From NCBI GenBank assembly GCA_016719565.1, contig JADJYU010000003.1, forward strand, positions 124,001-188,000: a DNA stretch of 64,000 nt, written 5' to 3'. Below the pieces are notes generated by a model. The model made no database searches and was not told the origin of the DNA. It saw only the letters and a program-made list of their open reading frames with translations. Shown piece by piece: positions 18,057-27,933 of this stretch; position 1 is the stretch's first letter, and every line of letters begins with the position of its first letter. This DNA comes from Ignavibacteria bacterium (lineage in GTDB: Bacteria > Bacteroidota > Ignavibacteria > Tepidaquicellales > Tepidaquicellaceae). Both the position numbers and the translations under genes were made by a program.

Positions 18057-19439
18057 TTATTTCAATAAAATCATTCTCTTGCTCTCAACAAATTCTCCCG
18101 CATACAGTTTGTAAAAATAAACTCCGCTCGGAAAGCTTTCCCCGTTAAAGTTAACTGCATAGCTACCTGCATTTTGCTTTTCATTAACCAAGGTCAGTAT
18201 TTCTTTCCCAAGATTATTATAAACAACAAGCTTAACGTCATTGCCTCCTGATGGAATGGAATATTGAATAACAGTTACAGGATTAAAAGGATTAGGATAG
18301 TTCTGAAATAACCGAAAATCCGAAATTACAATTGATGAATTATTATTTATAGATGTCGGCTTCACATTACCATTTTTATCTGTCTTTATAATATGAAAGT
18401 TATATCCCTGCTTACTTCTGTTTCCTGTAAAAGCATATCCGCTGTCTCTTGTTTGAATAATATATTTAGCTGAAAACTGATCTTCCTCAAATCCATATAA
18501 TTTTTGCCACAATATATTTCCGGCGTAGTCGCATTTAATTAACCTTGCTTTAAAATGTATAAAAGGTGTATACTCTCCGAATGTAATTATACCGCCATTT
18601 AAATCATTATACAAATTCATAATTCTTCCAAAAGACGGTGGTCCAGAATCGAAGTATTTTATCCATGAAATATATCCGTCTAAATCGGTTTTCATTATAC
18701 AAGCTCTGCTTCCATTAATTCCACCGAACATCAAAGAATCTTCACTGTTTATTTTTTCTAATGCTTCTCCGATAATATGTTCATTTGTTAAAAAATTATA
18801 TATTAAGTTACCATTAGAATCTAATTTAATATAAAATTTATTTGAAGTTGGAATTAAATTTCCGAATAGTATAAATCCGGATTGATAATTTATAAAATCT
18901 CTTATTATTCCATTTTCTAAACTCAGATAATCTTTATAAAATACAGTTGATCCTAAAAGATTTTTTTTGAGAAAAAATGGTCTGTGTATATTACGATTTT
19001 CGCCGCTAATAAAAATATTGTTATCTATAAGTTTAATCTGAGTACAACTTAATCCATTGTGAGGAGGTAAATTTGTCCATAAAATATTACCTGCAGAATC
19101 AATTTTAACTAATTCCGCTTTATAATTCATAATTAAAAAATTACTGTCATTTAGATTAATAATTCTGTAACCGAATGAAAACGGGTAAGTTTTATACCAT
19201 AATGAATCTCCATTTGCGCTGAGACCTAAAGCAAACATTTGTAAATTAAAATTATATCCGGTAAGGATATATCCACCAGTCGGTTTTTCCACAATACACG
19301 AAATACTCGCAACTTCAGGATTTTCATTAAGAGAAATAGATTTCTCCCAGGTAACAGACTGCGATTGCACAACACTCGATTCCGCTGCTAGACAAAACAA
19401 TATCAATATTCCAAAAAAAAATTTCATTCTATAATACAA
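18057..19439 (-). CDS. Secreted T9SS type A sorting-domain protein, propeller-like
   Basis: 460 residues with a signal peptide (FFFGILILFCLAAESSVVQSQ). The body repeats a motif of the form (L/I)-x-K-x-D-(x)-x-G-(N/D)-(I/L/V)-x-W, for example KIDSAGNILWTN, KTDLDGYISWIKY, KCDYAGNILWQKL and KTDKNGNVKPT, spaced roughly 45-60 residues apart. This is typical of secreted beta-propeller delta-60 or PQQ-like repeats. The tail has NYPNPFNPVT, GKEILTLVNEKQ, SGVYFYKL and KRMILLK. Confidence 0.85.
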   Translation of the reverse strand: MYYRMKFFFGILILFCLAAESSVVQSQSVTWEKSISLNENPEVASISCIVEKPTGGYILTGYNFNLQMFALGLSANGDSLWYKTYPFSFGYRIINLNDSNFLIMNYKAELVKIDSAGNILWTNLPPHNGLSCTQIKLIDNNIFISGENRNIHRPFFLKKNLLGSTVFYKDYLSLENGIIRDFINYQSGFILFGNLIPTSNKFYIKLDSNGNLIYNFLTNEHIIGEALEKINSEDSLMFGGINGSRACIMKTDLDGYISWIKYFDSGPPSFGRIMNLYNDLNGGIITFGEYTPFIHFKARLIKCDYAGNILWQKLYGFEEDQFSAKYIIQTRDSGYAFTGNRSKQGYNFHIIKTDKNGNVKPTSINNNSSIVISDFRLFQNYPNPFNPVTVIQYSIPSGGNDVKLVVYNNLGKEILTLVNEKQNAGSYAVNFNGESFPSGVYFYKLYAGEFVESKRMILLK

Positions 19440-19599
19440 TTTTTAAATTCACTCATCACTCAAATCCTGTTTCATTCGCAATCAGAACAGCCCCGCTGTC
19501 ACAGTCTATTCCCGAGTTCTCGCCGAAGATTTTTGATCCTGAGTTCATAATTATTGAATTTGTTAAATATTTAGAAAAGTTATTCAATTATAATTGTAA

Positions 19600-19622
19600 A
19601 TTTCTTTAGTCAATAAAGAAAT
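19600..19622 (-). terminator. 8-bp hairpin downstream of the YCF48 gene
   Basis: ATTTCTTT (19600-19607) pairs with AAAGAAAT (19615-19622) over a 7-nt loop, 59 nt past the stop of the minus-strand gene ending at 19681. It lacks a clear T-run on that strand and is only a possible 3'-end structure. Confidence 0.3.
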
Positions 19623-19680
19623 CGTTAATGCTAAATATTATATAGTGATTTTAAATCAAATCATTCAGAGGCTAATGTCA

Positions 19681-19935
19681 CTATTTCAGTAATATCATTC
19701 GCTTTGTCTCTGCAAACTCTCCTGAAACAAGCTTATAGAAATATATACCGCTTGCAATTCCCGCTCCGTCAAATACAACGCTATGCTCACCTGCATTTCT
19801 GAGATCATTTACAAGTGTTTTCACTTCATTGCCGAGTATATCAAAAACTTTAAGAGTTATTAATCCCTGCTTAGAAACGCTGAATTTAATTGTTGTCTTT
19901 GGATTAAAAGGATTTGGGTAATTCTGATACAGCAC
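19681..19935 (-). CDS. T9SS type A sorting tail of the YCF48 protein (frameshifted fragment)
   Basis: 84 residues from a GTG codon that is not the true start. The frame is open further upstream (residues GNDPVTLIPGSH precede it), in a different frame from the body gene at 19950-21809. The sequence is a complete type A tail: NYPNPFNPKT, GNEVKTLVNDLRN, SGIYFYKL, KRMILLK. The span 19681-21809 is 2129 nt, one base short of a multiple of three, so one missing base around 19950-20000 would fuse the two into a normal protein of about 709 residues. Confidence 0.85.
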   Translation of the reverse strand: MLYQNYPNPFNPKTTIKFSVSKQGLITLKVFDILGNEVKTLVNDLRNAGEHSVVFDGAGIASGIYFYKLVSGEFAETKRMILLK

Positions 19936-19949
19936 ATGAGATCCAGGAA

Positions 19950-21809
19950 TTAAAGTAACAGGATCGTTACCCCAGATGTAATACCCCTGTTCAATGTTTT
20001 AATAATTATACCTGAAGAACCAACAGCATATCCTATATTTTCTGAAGAGAAAAATATTGAATTATAATTTACATTCTGAGGAACGTCTGACCTGTACCAG
20101 TTCACGCCTGCGTTCGTTGTTTTGAAAACATATCCGTAGTATCCGGAGATCCATGCTGTATTGCCGTCATCTTCGGCGATGAATATTTCACTAAGTTTAA
20201 GATAAATATTATCTATTCCATTGTGTTGTCTTGTCCATGACTCTCCGCCGTCAGAAGTTCTGATTATAGTATTATAGTCACCAACAGCCCATCCGGAGCT
20301 TTGATCGGAGAACTTAATGGAATAGTAAGTCGCGCCTGTGCCTCCTGTCTGATCCGTCCAGTTGTTTCCGCCGTTTGTAGTCTTTACTAATTTTCCGAAT
20401 CTTCCGCCCGCCCAGCCTGTATTTTCATCAATAAAAAAAACTGAATACATCCAGGGAAATTCAAAAGATAATTGCCATGTGTCACCGCCGTTTGTAGTCT
20501 TTATAATTCCATTATCCCCTGCTACCCAGCCGGTCAGATCATTCCGGAAATGAACATTAAACAGATTTTCCTGTGTATTAGAATTTTGAAGTGACCAGTT
20601 AATACCGGAATTCGTTGTATTCAAAATTTTTCCATGATGACCGACAGCCCAGCCGTTATTCAGACTGCTGAAATAAAGATCTATAATTGTTTCATTGGTT
20701 AAGTTACCTCCTGTATTTAGCCAGCTGTTACCGCCGTTTGTTGTTCTGATTATCGTACCGTCAGTGCCGCTTACCCAGCCGGTATTATTATCATTAAAAT
20801 AAACTGACCAGAGATCAATGCCCTGAGGTACAGCCCCGCTTTGGTAAGTTTCCCAGTTTAAACCGCCGTCTACAGTCTTAAGTATTAACCCGCCGAATCC
20901 GGTGATCCAGCATACTTCTCCGGAATTATCAAATGTATTTATACAGCTGAACTTTGTATAGATACTGGCAATCCCGCTGTTCTCAGTAATCCAGTTTGCT
21001 CCGCCGTCAGTAGTTTTAATTATCGTGCTGTAATCTCCCGTTGCCCAGCCCGTGTTTTCGTTGATAAATTTCATTGAATAATAAGTGGCTCCGGTTCCGC
21101 TATTCTGTTGAGTCCATGTGCTTCCACCGTTTGTAGTTTTATACACTTTACCGAATCTAACACCCGCCCATCCGGTATTTTCATTTACAAATTCTACAGA
21201 GTAAACCCAGCTTTCGGCAAGAAATAATTCCCATGCAATTCCTCCGTCAATAGTTTTAAATATTCCTTCGTCGCCGACAGCCCATCCGGTGTTTTCATTT
21301 ATAAACTGCACGCTGAAAAGATTCATACCGCTTCCCAGATACTGTAAAGTCCAGTTCAATCCTCCGTTTACAGTTCTCGCAGCAATGCCGTTACTTCCGA
21401 CAACCCAGCCTTTTGTGTCACTTATGAAATCAACATCAATGAATCTGTTATATGTATTTGCATTTTGCTGCTGCCAGCTTGATCCGCCGTTGACGGTATT
21501 AATAATTGTTCCATCATCCCCGACAGCCCAGCCTTTCATTTCATCTGCAAATGATACAGCCCATAGATAATTTGGTGATGCAGTATTGAAACTTCTGCTC
21601 CATGTTACTCCGCCGTCGTTCGTTTTATATATTACACCATTGCCTCCGGCTGCATATGCGGATGATGCATTTACAAATTCCAGTCCGTTAATATCTTCAT
21701 TTGCATTAAGGATGAACCATGATGATTGTGAGTAATTTACTGAGGGAAATAAAACTAAGAATATTACACATATTAAAACTGCATAATCATTTAGCAGAAT
21801 CTTATTCAT
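19950..21809 (-). CDS. YCF48-type (BNR-like) repeat secreted protein, body (frameshifted)
   Basis: 619 residues with a signal peptide and an AGGAGG ribosome binding site just upstream of the ATG. The body has at least twelve repeats of the pattern V-x-F-x-(D/N)-x-x-x-G-W-(A/V)-x-G-x-x-G-x-(I/V)-x-(K/R)-T-x-(D/N)-G-G-x-x-W, the fold of YCF48/HCF136 and sialidase-like propellers. The first and second halves repeat a longer block (GWAGVRFGKVYKTTNGG...SGTGATYYSMKF against GWAGGRFGKLVKTTNGG...GGTGATYYSIKF). It ends abnormally in ITSGVTILLL because of the frame break; the sorting tail lies in the next frame. Confidence 0.85.
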   Translation of the reverse strand: MNKILLNDYAVLICVIFLVLFPSVNYSQSSWFILNANEDINGLEFVNASSAYAAGGNGVIYKTNDGGVTWSRSFNTASPNYLWAVSFADEMKGWAVGDDGTIINTVNGGSSWQQQNANTYNRFIDVDFISDTKGWVVGSNGIAARTVNGGLNWTLQYLGSGMNLFSVQFINENTGWAVGDEGIFKTIDGGIAWELFLAESWVYSVEFVNENTGWAGVRFGKVYKTTNGGSTWTQQNSGTGATYYSMKFINENTGWATGDYSTIIKTTDGGANWITENSGIASIYTKFSCINTFDNSGEVCWITGFGGLILKTVDGGLNWETYQSGAVPQGIDLWSVYFNDNNTGWVSGTDGTIIRTTNGGNSWLNTGGNLTNETIIDLYFSSLNNGWAVGHHGKILNTTNSGINWSLQNSNTQENLFNVHFRNDLTGWVAGDNGIIKTTNGGDTWQLSFEFPWMYSVFFIDENTGWAGGRFGKLVKTTNGGNNWTDQTGGTGATYYSIKFSDQSSGWAVGDYNTIIRTSDGGESWTRQHNGIDNIYLKLSEIFIAEDDGNTAWISGYYGYVFKTTNAGVNWYRSDVPQNVNYNSIFFSSENIGYAVGSSGIIIKTLNRGITSGVTILLL

Positions 21810-21999
21810 AAAGCCTCCTTTTGTATTATTTACTGAAAAGTAAAGCTATTAATTTTAATTTTCAATTATGAATTATTAATACAACACATAAATCGATTGA
21901 GGGATCCATCACAATTCTACTAAAAAATTTTAACTTTATTTAAAATAAGTTTTAGTATAATTTTTAAGGAAATCTAAAATTTAAATTTAATTATTTATC

Positions 22000-23439
22000 A
22001 TGACCAAAATTGAATCTATTACAGAAGAACAGGATACACATTTTTTTCAGGATGTCTGCAGATATTTTGACAATGCAGCGAGATTCACCAGTCATCACGA
22101 AGGACTGCTTCATCAGATCAGAGGATGCAACAGCATTTACAAATTCAGCTTTCCTTTAAGGATTAGTGATGATGACATAGAAGTGATCGATGCATGGAGG
22201 ATAGAACATTCTCATCACAAGACTCCGGTAAAAGGCGGGATAAGATACAGTATGATGGTTAACGAAGATGAAGTGAAAGCTCTTGCAGCGCTGATGACCT
22301 ACAAGTGCGCAGTAGTTGATGTTCCTTTCGGAGGAGCAAAAGGCGGAATTAAGATCGATCCGAAAAAATATACTGAAAGACAGCTTGAAAATATTACCAG
22401 AAGATATACATCCGAACTTATTAAAAAAAATCTGATAGGTCCGGGCATTGATGTACCTGCTCCTGATTACGGTACAGGTGAAAGAGAAATGTCATGGATA
22501 GCCGACACATACGCTACTTTTAATCCCGGTCAGATAGACGCTTTTGCATGTGTTACAGGTAAACCTTTAAGTCAGCATGGTATCCGGGGAAGACGCGAAG
22601 CCACAGGAAGAGGAGTTTACTTCGGACTGAGAGAAGCAGTGAATATACCTGAAGATATGAAAAAGATCGGACTGCCCACCGGCATGGAAGGAAAAAGAGT
22701 TGTACTTCAGGGTCTTGGTAATGTGGGTTACTATGCAGGTAAATACTGTCAGGAAGCCGGTTCAATACTTATTGCTATTTCGGAATTCGAAGGAGCCATT
22801 ATGAATCCTGACGGTCTTGATCTGGATGAAGTCTTTCATCACAGAAAAACCACCGGAAGCATTCTCAATTTTAAAGGAGCAACTAATATTATAAATAATT
22901 CAGAAGCGCTGGAAATCGAATGCGACATTCTTATTCCGGCGGCTCTTGAAAATCAAATTACAGGAGAAAACGCTCCGCGGATCAAAGCTAAAATTATAGG
23001 CGAAGGCGCTAACGGACCTGTTACTCCTGAAGCGGAAAAAATTCTTCTTGAAAAAGGCACCCTTATTATTCCGGATCTGTATCTCAATGCAGGCGGCGTA
23101 ACCGTATCTTACTTTGAATGGCTTAAAAATCTTTCGCACGTTTCTTTCGGAAGAATGGGTAAAAGATATGAGGAACTTGCTAATCTGAATTTTGTAAATG
23201 TACTTGAGGAAACTGTAAAGATCAAGCTGAGTAAAGTGCAGAGAGATATTCTCATAAGAGGCGCAAGCGAGAGAGAGCTCGTGGATTCAGGACTTGAGGA
23301 AACTATGATGTCCGCTTATCACGAAATAAGGGAGACTAAAATGCAGTATCCGGAAGTCGATTCTCTCAGAACCGCTGCATTTATCAGCGCTATAAATAAG
23401 ATCGCAATTTCTTATTCTAATCTCGGTATTTTTCCGTAA
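22000..23439 (+). CDS. gdhA: Glutamate dehydrogenase (Glu/Leu/Phe/Val dehydrogenase family)
   Basis: 479 residues; reversible oxidative deamination of glutamate to 2-oxoglutarate, linking nitrogen and carbon metabolism in the cytosol. The substrate lysines lie in PVKGGIRYS and [33 protein letters not shown] and [20 protein letters not shown] are diagnostic. The Rossmann motif is [12 protein letters not shown], and [12 protein letters not shown] lies near the end. The start ATG gives the usual N-terminal helix. It stands alone and is closed by a strong terminator 22 nt downstream. Confidence 0.95.
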   Translation: MTKIESITEEQDTHFFQDVCRYFDNAARFTSHHEGLLHQIRGCNSIYKFSFPLRISDDDIEVIDAWRIEHSHHKTPVKGGIRYSMMVNEDEVKALAALMTYKCAVVDVPFGGAKGGIKIDPKKYTERQLENITRRYTSELIKKNLIGPGIDVPAPDYGTGEREMSWIADTYATFNPGQIDAFACVTGKPLSQHGIRGRREATGRGVYFGLREAVNIPEDMKKIGLPTGMEGKRVVLQGLGNVGYYAGKYCQEAGSILIAISEFEGAIMNPDGLDLDEVFHHRKTTGSILNFKGATNIINNSEALEIECDILIPAALENQITGENAPRIKAKIIGEGANGPVTPEAEKILLEKGTLIIPDLYLNAGGVTVSYFEWLKNLSHVSFGRMGKRYEELANLNFVNVLEETVKIKLSKVQRDILIRGASERELVDSGLEETMMSAYHEIRETKMQYPEVDSLRTAAFISAINKIAISYSNLGIFP

Positions 23440-23460
23440 TATTTTTTTATTTTTTTTCAT

Positions 23461-23499
23461 AAAAAACTCATCTGCCGGAATAATGCAGATGAGTTTTTT
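23461..23499 (+). terminator. Strong intrinsic terminator after gdhA
   Basis: AAAAAACTCATCTGC (23461-23475) pairs perfectly with GCAGATGAGTTTTTT (23485-23499) over a 9-nt loop: a 15-bp stem ending in six T. It begins 22 nt after the gdhA stop. Confidence 0.9.
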
Positions 23500-23811
23500 A
23501 GGTTATATATGATAATTGTGGAAATAATATTGAATACCAATTCTGCCGCTAAGGTTTGAGATTGTTTTAAAATAATAAAAGAGATCCACGGCATTTCATA
23601 TAGAATTGTTTTTTATTTATATCCATCAGAATAATATTAACTTCTCTCAAATCCGGTCTTAAGAATCTCAGAGATTCCCAAAGAATACCTTTCTGATTTT
23701 AATATATTCTCACTAGCAATTTTTCATAATAGTTTGCCCGAATCAACTTCAAAATTTTTTATATGTATTTTTCCATCTTAAATTTTCATATTGAAAAAAA
23801 TCTAATTAATT
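23500..23811. other. Gene-free stretch upstream of pepT
   Basis: No gene or RNA is recognised in these 312 nt. The only notable site is a perfect palindrome GAATCTC-A-GAGATTC at 23663-23677, about 150 nt before the pepT start; it could be an operator. Confidence 0.4.
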
Positions 23812-25056
23812 TTGATGAATATAAAATACACCTGTACGGAAAGGTTTTTGAAATATGTAAAGATAGATACACAGTCCAGTCATGACAGTGATGCTTTCCC
23901 TTCTACTGAAAAGCAAAAGGATCTGGCTGTTATACTCGTCGATGAATTAAAGCATATGGGAATTACCGATGCTGAAATGGATGAGTACGGTTACGTTTAT
24001 GCAACCATTCCTTCCAATACAAATAAGAATGTTCCGGTGATCTGCTTTTGCTCTCATATGGACACTTCACCGGATGCATCAGGTGAAAATGTTAAGCCGG
24101 TCATACATAAAAATTATCAGGGCGGTGATATAATTCTTACCGGTGATAATTCAAAAGTTATTATAGCGGATGAACATCCTCAGCTTACAGCTCAGATTGG
24201 GAATGATATTATAACAACAGACGGGAAGACGCTTCTCGGTGCTGATGACAAGGCGGGAATAGCGGAGATCATGGATGCGGCGAATTATTTAATGACGAAT
24301 CCCGAAGTAAAACACGGAAAAATAAGAATACTCTTCACGCCTGACGAGGAAGTTGGTCACGGAGTAGATCACGTTGACATGAAAAAGCTCGGCGCGGATT
24401 TCGGATATACAATGGACGGCTCGGATCTCGGAAGCGTGGAAGATGAGACTTTTTCAGGTGATTCCGTACACCTTTATATCAATGGATTCAACATTCATCC
24501 CGGCTTTTCAAAAGACCGTATGGAAAATTCAATCAGAATAGTAAATAAAATTATAGGTAAACTTCCGCAGGATACGATGACTCCTGAGACCACTGAAAAG
24601 ATGGAAGGATTCATTCATCCGGTTAATATAAAAGCGGAAGTTGATTCCGCTTACATAAAATTTATTGTCAGGGATTTTGATAATTCACATTTAAAAGAAA
24701 AGGAAGAACTGATCAGAAAAGTAACGGAGGAAGTGATAAAGGAATATAAGAAATCATCTTTTGAGATGAGGATAGAGGAATCATACAGGAATATGAAGGA
24801 AGTGCTGGACAAAAATCCTGAGATAGTAAGTTATGCTATGGAAGCTGTTCAGAGAGCGGGAATAACTCCTGTAAAGATGCCGATCCGAGGCGGTACTGAC
24901 GGATGCAGACTTTCTTTTATGGGACTTCCCTGCCCGAATATTTTTGCAGGAGGTCATGCATTCCATTCCAGTCTTGAATGGATCTCGATACAGGATATGC
25001 AGAAAGCTGTTGATACCATAGTTCATCTCTGTATGATATGGGAAGAAAAAGGTTAG
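23812..25056 (+). CDS. pepT: Peptidase T (tripeptide aminopeptidase)
   Basis: About 414 residues; a zinc enzyme of the M20 family releasing the N-terminal residue of tripeptides in the cytosol. Metal ligands appear in order: SHMDTSPD, LGADDKAG, TPDEEVGHG, YTMDGSDLG and GHAFHS; GGTDGCRLSF is also typical of PepT. The start may be TTG 23812 or ATG 23815, the latter being likelier. The Rieske gene follows after 36 nt on the same strand. Confidence 0.95.
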   Translation: MMNIKYTCTERFLKYVKIDTQSSHDSDAFPSTEKQKDLAVILVDELKHMGITDAEMDEYGYVYATIPSNTNKNVPVICFCSHMDTSPDASGENVKPVIHKNYQGGDIILTGDNSKVIIADEHPQLTAQIGNDIITTDGKTLLGADDKAGIAEIMDAANYLMTNPEVKHGKIRILFTPDEEVGHGVDHVDMKKLGADFGYTMDGSDLGSVEDETFSGDSVHLYINGFNIHPGFSKDRMENSIRIVNKIIGKLPQDTMTPETTEKMEGFIHPVNIKAEVDSAYIKFIVRDFDNSHLKEKEELIRKVTEEVIKEYKKSSFEMRIEESYRNMKEVLDKNPEIVSYAMEAVQRAGITPVKMPIRGGTDGCRLSFMGLPCPNIFAGGHAFHSSLEWISIQDMQKAVDTIVHLCMIWEEKG

Positions 25057-25092
25057 ATTATAATTAATTAATTTCAAAATTCATTTAACAAA

Positions 25093-26181
25093 TTGAATGA
25101 ACATAAGTTTGAAATAAATCCCGATATTTCATCTGCAGAAACTTTACCGGCGGAGTTCTATACTGACGACAGGTATTTTGAAATTTCCAGAACAAAAATT
25201 TTTTCAAGAAGCTGGCAGTATATCCATAATACGGAATATGTAAAAGCTCCGGGACAGATATTTCCTTTTACTTTGCTCGAAAAATTTCTTGACACGCCGC
25301 TTATACTTACGAGAGATAAAAATGACAGACTTCACTGTCTGTCGAATGTATGTACTCATAGAGGCAATATATTAATAGAAGGTAACTGTACGGAGAAATT
25401 TATCCGGTGCAGATATCACGGCAGACGTTTTGATCTTGACGGTAAATTTTTGTCAATGCCGGAGTTTGAAGAAGTTAAAAACTTTCCGTCCGCAAAGGAC
25501 AATCTTGCTGATATTCCGTTTAATACGTGGGATAAATTTTTATTTGTCTCATTAAATCCAATTGCTCCTGTACAGGATTTTTACGGTGATATGTTTTCCC
25601 GTATTTCTTTTTTGCCGGTTGATGAATTTGTGTTCGATGTGTCACGGTCGCGCGATTATCTTGTAAATGCGCATTGGGCATTATACTGCGAGAATTATCT
25701 GGAAGGATTTCATATTCCGTATGTTCATAATTCTCTGAATGAAAAGCTTGATTATTCAGGATACACGACAGAACTTTTCAGATTCTCAAATCTTCAGACA
25801 GGTATTTCAAAAGGAGGAGATGTTTGCTTTGATATTCCGGCTGGACACCCTGATCACGGAAAGAATATTTCAGCGTATTACTTCTGGATATTTCCGAACA
25901 CAATGTTCAATTTTTATCCGTGGGGATTATCAGTTAATATTGTAAAGCCTCTCAAAAAAGATCTTTCCAAAGTTTCATTTCTTACATATGTGTATGATGA
26001 ATCAAAAATTAATGACGGAGCTGGCGGGGCTCTTGATAAGGTTGAAAGAGAGGATGAAGCTATTGTTGAGAATGTGCAGAAGGGAATCAATTCAGGACTA
26101 TATGTAAGAGGTAGATATTCAGTTAAACGTGAAACCGGAACGCATCATTTTCACAGACTCATTTCAGACTTTTTAAGATAA
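25093..26181 (+). CDS. Rieske-type ring-hydroxylating oxygenase, alpha subunit-like
   Basis: 362 residues from a TTG start. The N-terminal Rieske domain has the 2Fe-2S ligands in CTHRG and CRYHG, separated by 16 residues. The C-terminal catalytic domain has NYLEGFHIPYVHNSL with the two mononuclear-iron histidines. The family includes aromatic ring dioxygenases, carnitine and choline monooxygenases and similar enzymes. No reductase, ferredoxin or beta subunit is adjacent, so electrons must come from elsewhere. The substrate is unknown; the overall form is closest to the single-component, choline/carnitine-oxygenase-like group. Confidence 0.85.
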   Translation: MNEHKFEINPDISSAETLPAEFYTDDRYFEISRTKIFSRSWQYIHNTEYVKAPGQIFPFTLLEKFLDTPLILTRDKNDRLHCLSNVCTHRGNILIEGNCTEKFIRCRYHGRRFDLDGKFLSMPEFEEVKNFPSAKDNLADIPFNTWDKFLFVSLNPIAPVQDFYGDMFSRISFLPVDEFVFDVSRSRDYLVNAHWALYCENYLEGFHIPYVHNSLNEKLDYSGYTTELFRFSNLQTGISKGGDVCFDIPAGHPDHGKNISAYYFWIFPNTMFNFYPWGLSVNIVKPLKKDLSKVSFLTYVYDESKINDGAGGALDKVEREDEAIVENVQKGINSGLYVRGRYSVKRETGTHHFHRLISDFLR

Positions 26182-26204
26182 GAGTTTTAAAAAGAAAATA
26201 TATT

Positions 26205-26633
26205 TTGAAATTATCATATACTCTCGTCGCAGTTCAGTTTATCTGTATAATTTATTTAATGCTTACCGGTGAAATAATTCCGGTTAATAAACTTTATCTT
26301 ACGCTTCTGATCTTATCATTGATCCCGGGAATTTGGGCAATATACACTTTTCGCTTCAGGTTCAATATCTTTCCACATATAAAGGAAGGTCAGGATCTTA
26401 ATACATCAGGTCCGTATAAATTTGTGAGACATCCTATGTATACTTCTGTGATAACTCTTACATTGATTTGGGTAGTTAATAAATATACAATTATAAGATT
26501 TATTGTTTGGTCAGCGCTTGTAATAGTTCTTATCATCAAATTAAAATACGAAGAGAGATTGCTGTCTGAAAAGTTTCCTGAATACATATCTTATACAGAA
26601 AATTCAAAAATGATAATCCCATTTCTATACTGA
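26205..26633 (+). CDS. Isoprenylcysteine carboxyl methyltransferase-family membrane protein
   Basis: 142 residues from a TTG start, with four predicted membrane helices. The family signature is GPYKFVRHPMYTSVI, followed by EERLLSEKFPEYISYTENS. These residues form the AdoMet-binding end of ICMT/PEMT-type methyltransferases. In bacteria the acceptor is usually unknown. It lies 23 nt after the Rieske gene and is probably cotranscribed with it. Confidence 0.85.
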   Translation: MKLSYTLVAVQFICIIYLMLTGEIIPVNKLYLTLLILSLIPGIWAIYTFRFRFNIFPHIKEGQDLNTSGPYKFVRHPMYTSVITLTLIWVVNKYTIIRFIVWSALVIVLIIKLKYEERLLSEKFPEYISYTENSKMIIPFLY

Positions 26634-26699
26634 AATATTAATTAAAATTTTTGAAAAAAATTTTAATTCCGGTGATTAAATATTGTACAAATATTTTTC

Positions 26700-27758
26700 T
26701 TATTTTGGCTTAGCATATTTATCAGCTTCACCTTCTTTCATCATCTCCTGATACGGTCCGTATTTATGCTGTTCCGCAGTGAAGTTATCATTAAACGGCG
26801 GAAAGGGAAAATCAACCGGTTTGAATTTCAGATCCGGATAATCTTTACTGATATCGGGATATTTCGGGCGCGGTTTTGAATTTATAAAAGCAGCTACATC
26901 ATAGGATTCATCAACAGATAATACCGCGTCATTGTAAGGCATTTTTGAATAAATAAAAGATGCAGCAGTAAGTAGTCTGAACATACCCGCTCCGTCATTG
27001 TAACTGTTTTGTCCCATGACAGGCGGAAATTCATAACCGTAAACTGAATCAGCCGGGACTTTCACATTGCCTGATTTCCACAATACTCCGCTGCCGTCTT
27101 CTGCATGACATGATGCGCAGTTCTTCAGGTACACCAGTCTGCCTGCAGCAGTATCAGCAGCTCTTTTTAATAATTCAATTTTTGGTATACCCTGTCCGTC
27201 TAACTTAGTGCCTTTGGGAGCGTAAGTGCTGAGCCATTTAAGATATGAGACTACCGCATTCATTTCATCTGAAGCTTCCGGCATCGCCTTTCCGTTGAGA
27301 CTTCTTTTCATGCAGTTATTGACCCGGTCCTGAATTGTGATCTCACTTGCTGATCTCTCATCGAATTGCGGATATTTATAAAAAACGCCTACGAGACCAA
27401 ATACATTTTTCAATGTTCCGCCTCTGAAATGGCAGCTCTGACATGACATATTAGTGCCGGCAAATCTTTTATTTACATCCGTTACATCCGGACCGATATA
27501 CTTACCTGTATTAATAAAAATATCCATTCCCGTCCTTATCAGTTTACCTTCATCATTATCAGGAATGTCGCTTTCAGCCGGAAATCTCCATTGAATAACG
27601 GAATCTTTTTTGACTATTGTATTTTCTTTTTGACAGGAAATAAAGGGGTGAGAGCTTTGGGAGATCAGATAGAAACTTGATATTAAAAGAAAACAGAAGA
27701 AAACTAATTTAAGCGAGGTGTTAATTAGTGTTTTCATTTTTTTATTTAATATAATCAT
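26700..27758 (-). CDS. Dihaem cytochrome c, thiosulfate dehydrogenase (TsdA)-like
   Basis: 352 residues with an N-terminal hydrophobic segment for export; a Cys in FISCQKE could be a lipidation site. Two haem-binding motifs are visible, CQSCH and CASCH. The first domain contains RVNNCMKRSLNG, matching the conserved block of TsdA-type enzymes in which this Cys is the distal ligand of the active-site haem. The second domain ends DVAAFINSKPRP. The family oxidises thiosulfate to tetrathionate or the reverse. The gene diverges from an ECF sigma factor across 238 nt. Substrate is inferred from family only. Confidence 0.8.
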   Translation of the reverse strand: MIILNKKMKTLINTSLKLVFFCFLLISSFYLISQSSHPFISCQKENTIVKKDSVIQWRFPAESDIPDNDEGKLIRTGMDIFINTGKYIGPDVTDVNKRFAGTNMSCQSCHFRGGTLKNVFGLVGVFYKYPQFDERSASEITIQDRVNNCMKRSLNGKAMPEASDEMNAVVSYLKWLSTYAPKGTKLDGQGIPKIELLKRAADTAAGRLVYLKNCASCHAEDGSGVLWKSGNVKVPADSVYGYEFPPVMGQNSYNDGAGMFRLLTAASFIYSKMPYNDAVLSVDESYDVAAFINSKPRPKYPDISKDYPDLKFKPVDFPFPPFNDNFTAEQHKYGPYQEMMKEGEADKYAKPK

Positions 27759-27933
27759 AACAAGTGTTAGTTTTAATTCACTTTTGAAAAATCCAAGAGT
27801 ATAATTTTAAATGCTTTAGAGTTAAAATGGAATTACTAAATCAAAAATTTTTTAATTTAATACGAAAAATTTTTAAACTCATAAATTGTATCCCGTATTT
27901 AAATGCCAGGAAATAAAATAAAAAAATATCCTT

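Noticed and set aside
19456..19548. 30-residue minus-strand frame (MNSGSKIFGENSG...) just upstream of the gene starting at 19439
   Set aside because: Plausible as a leader peptide or gene remnant, but too short to support without conservation or expression data.
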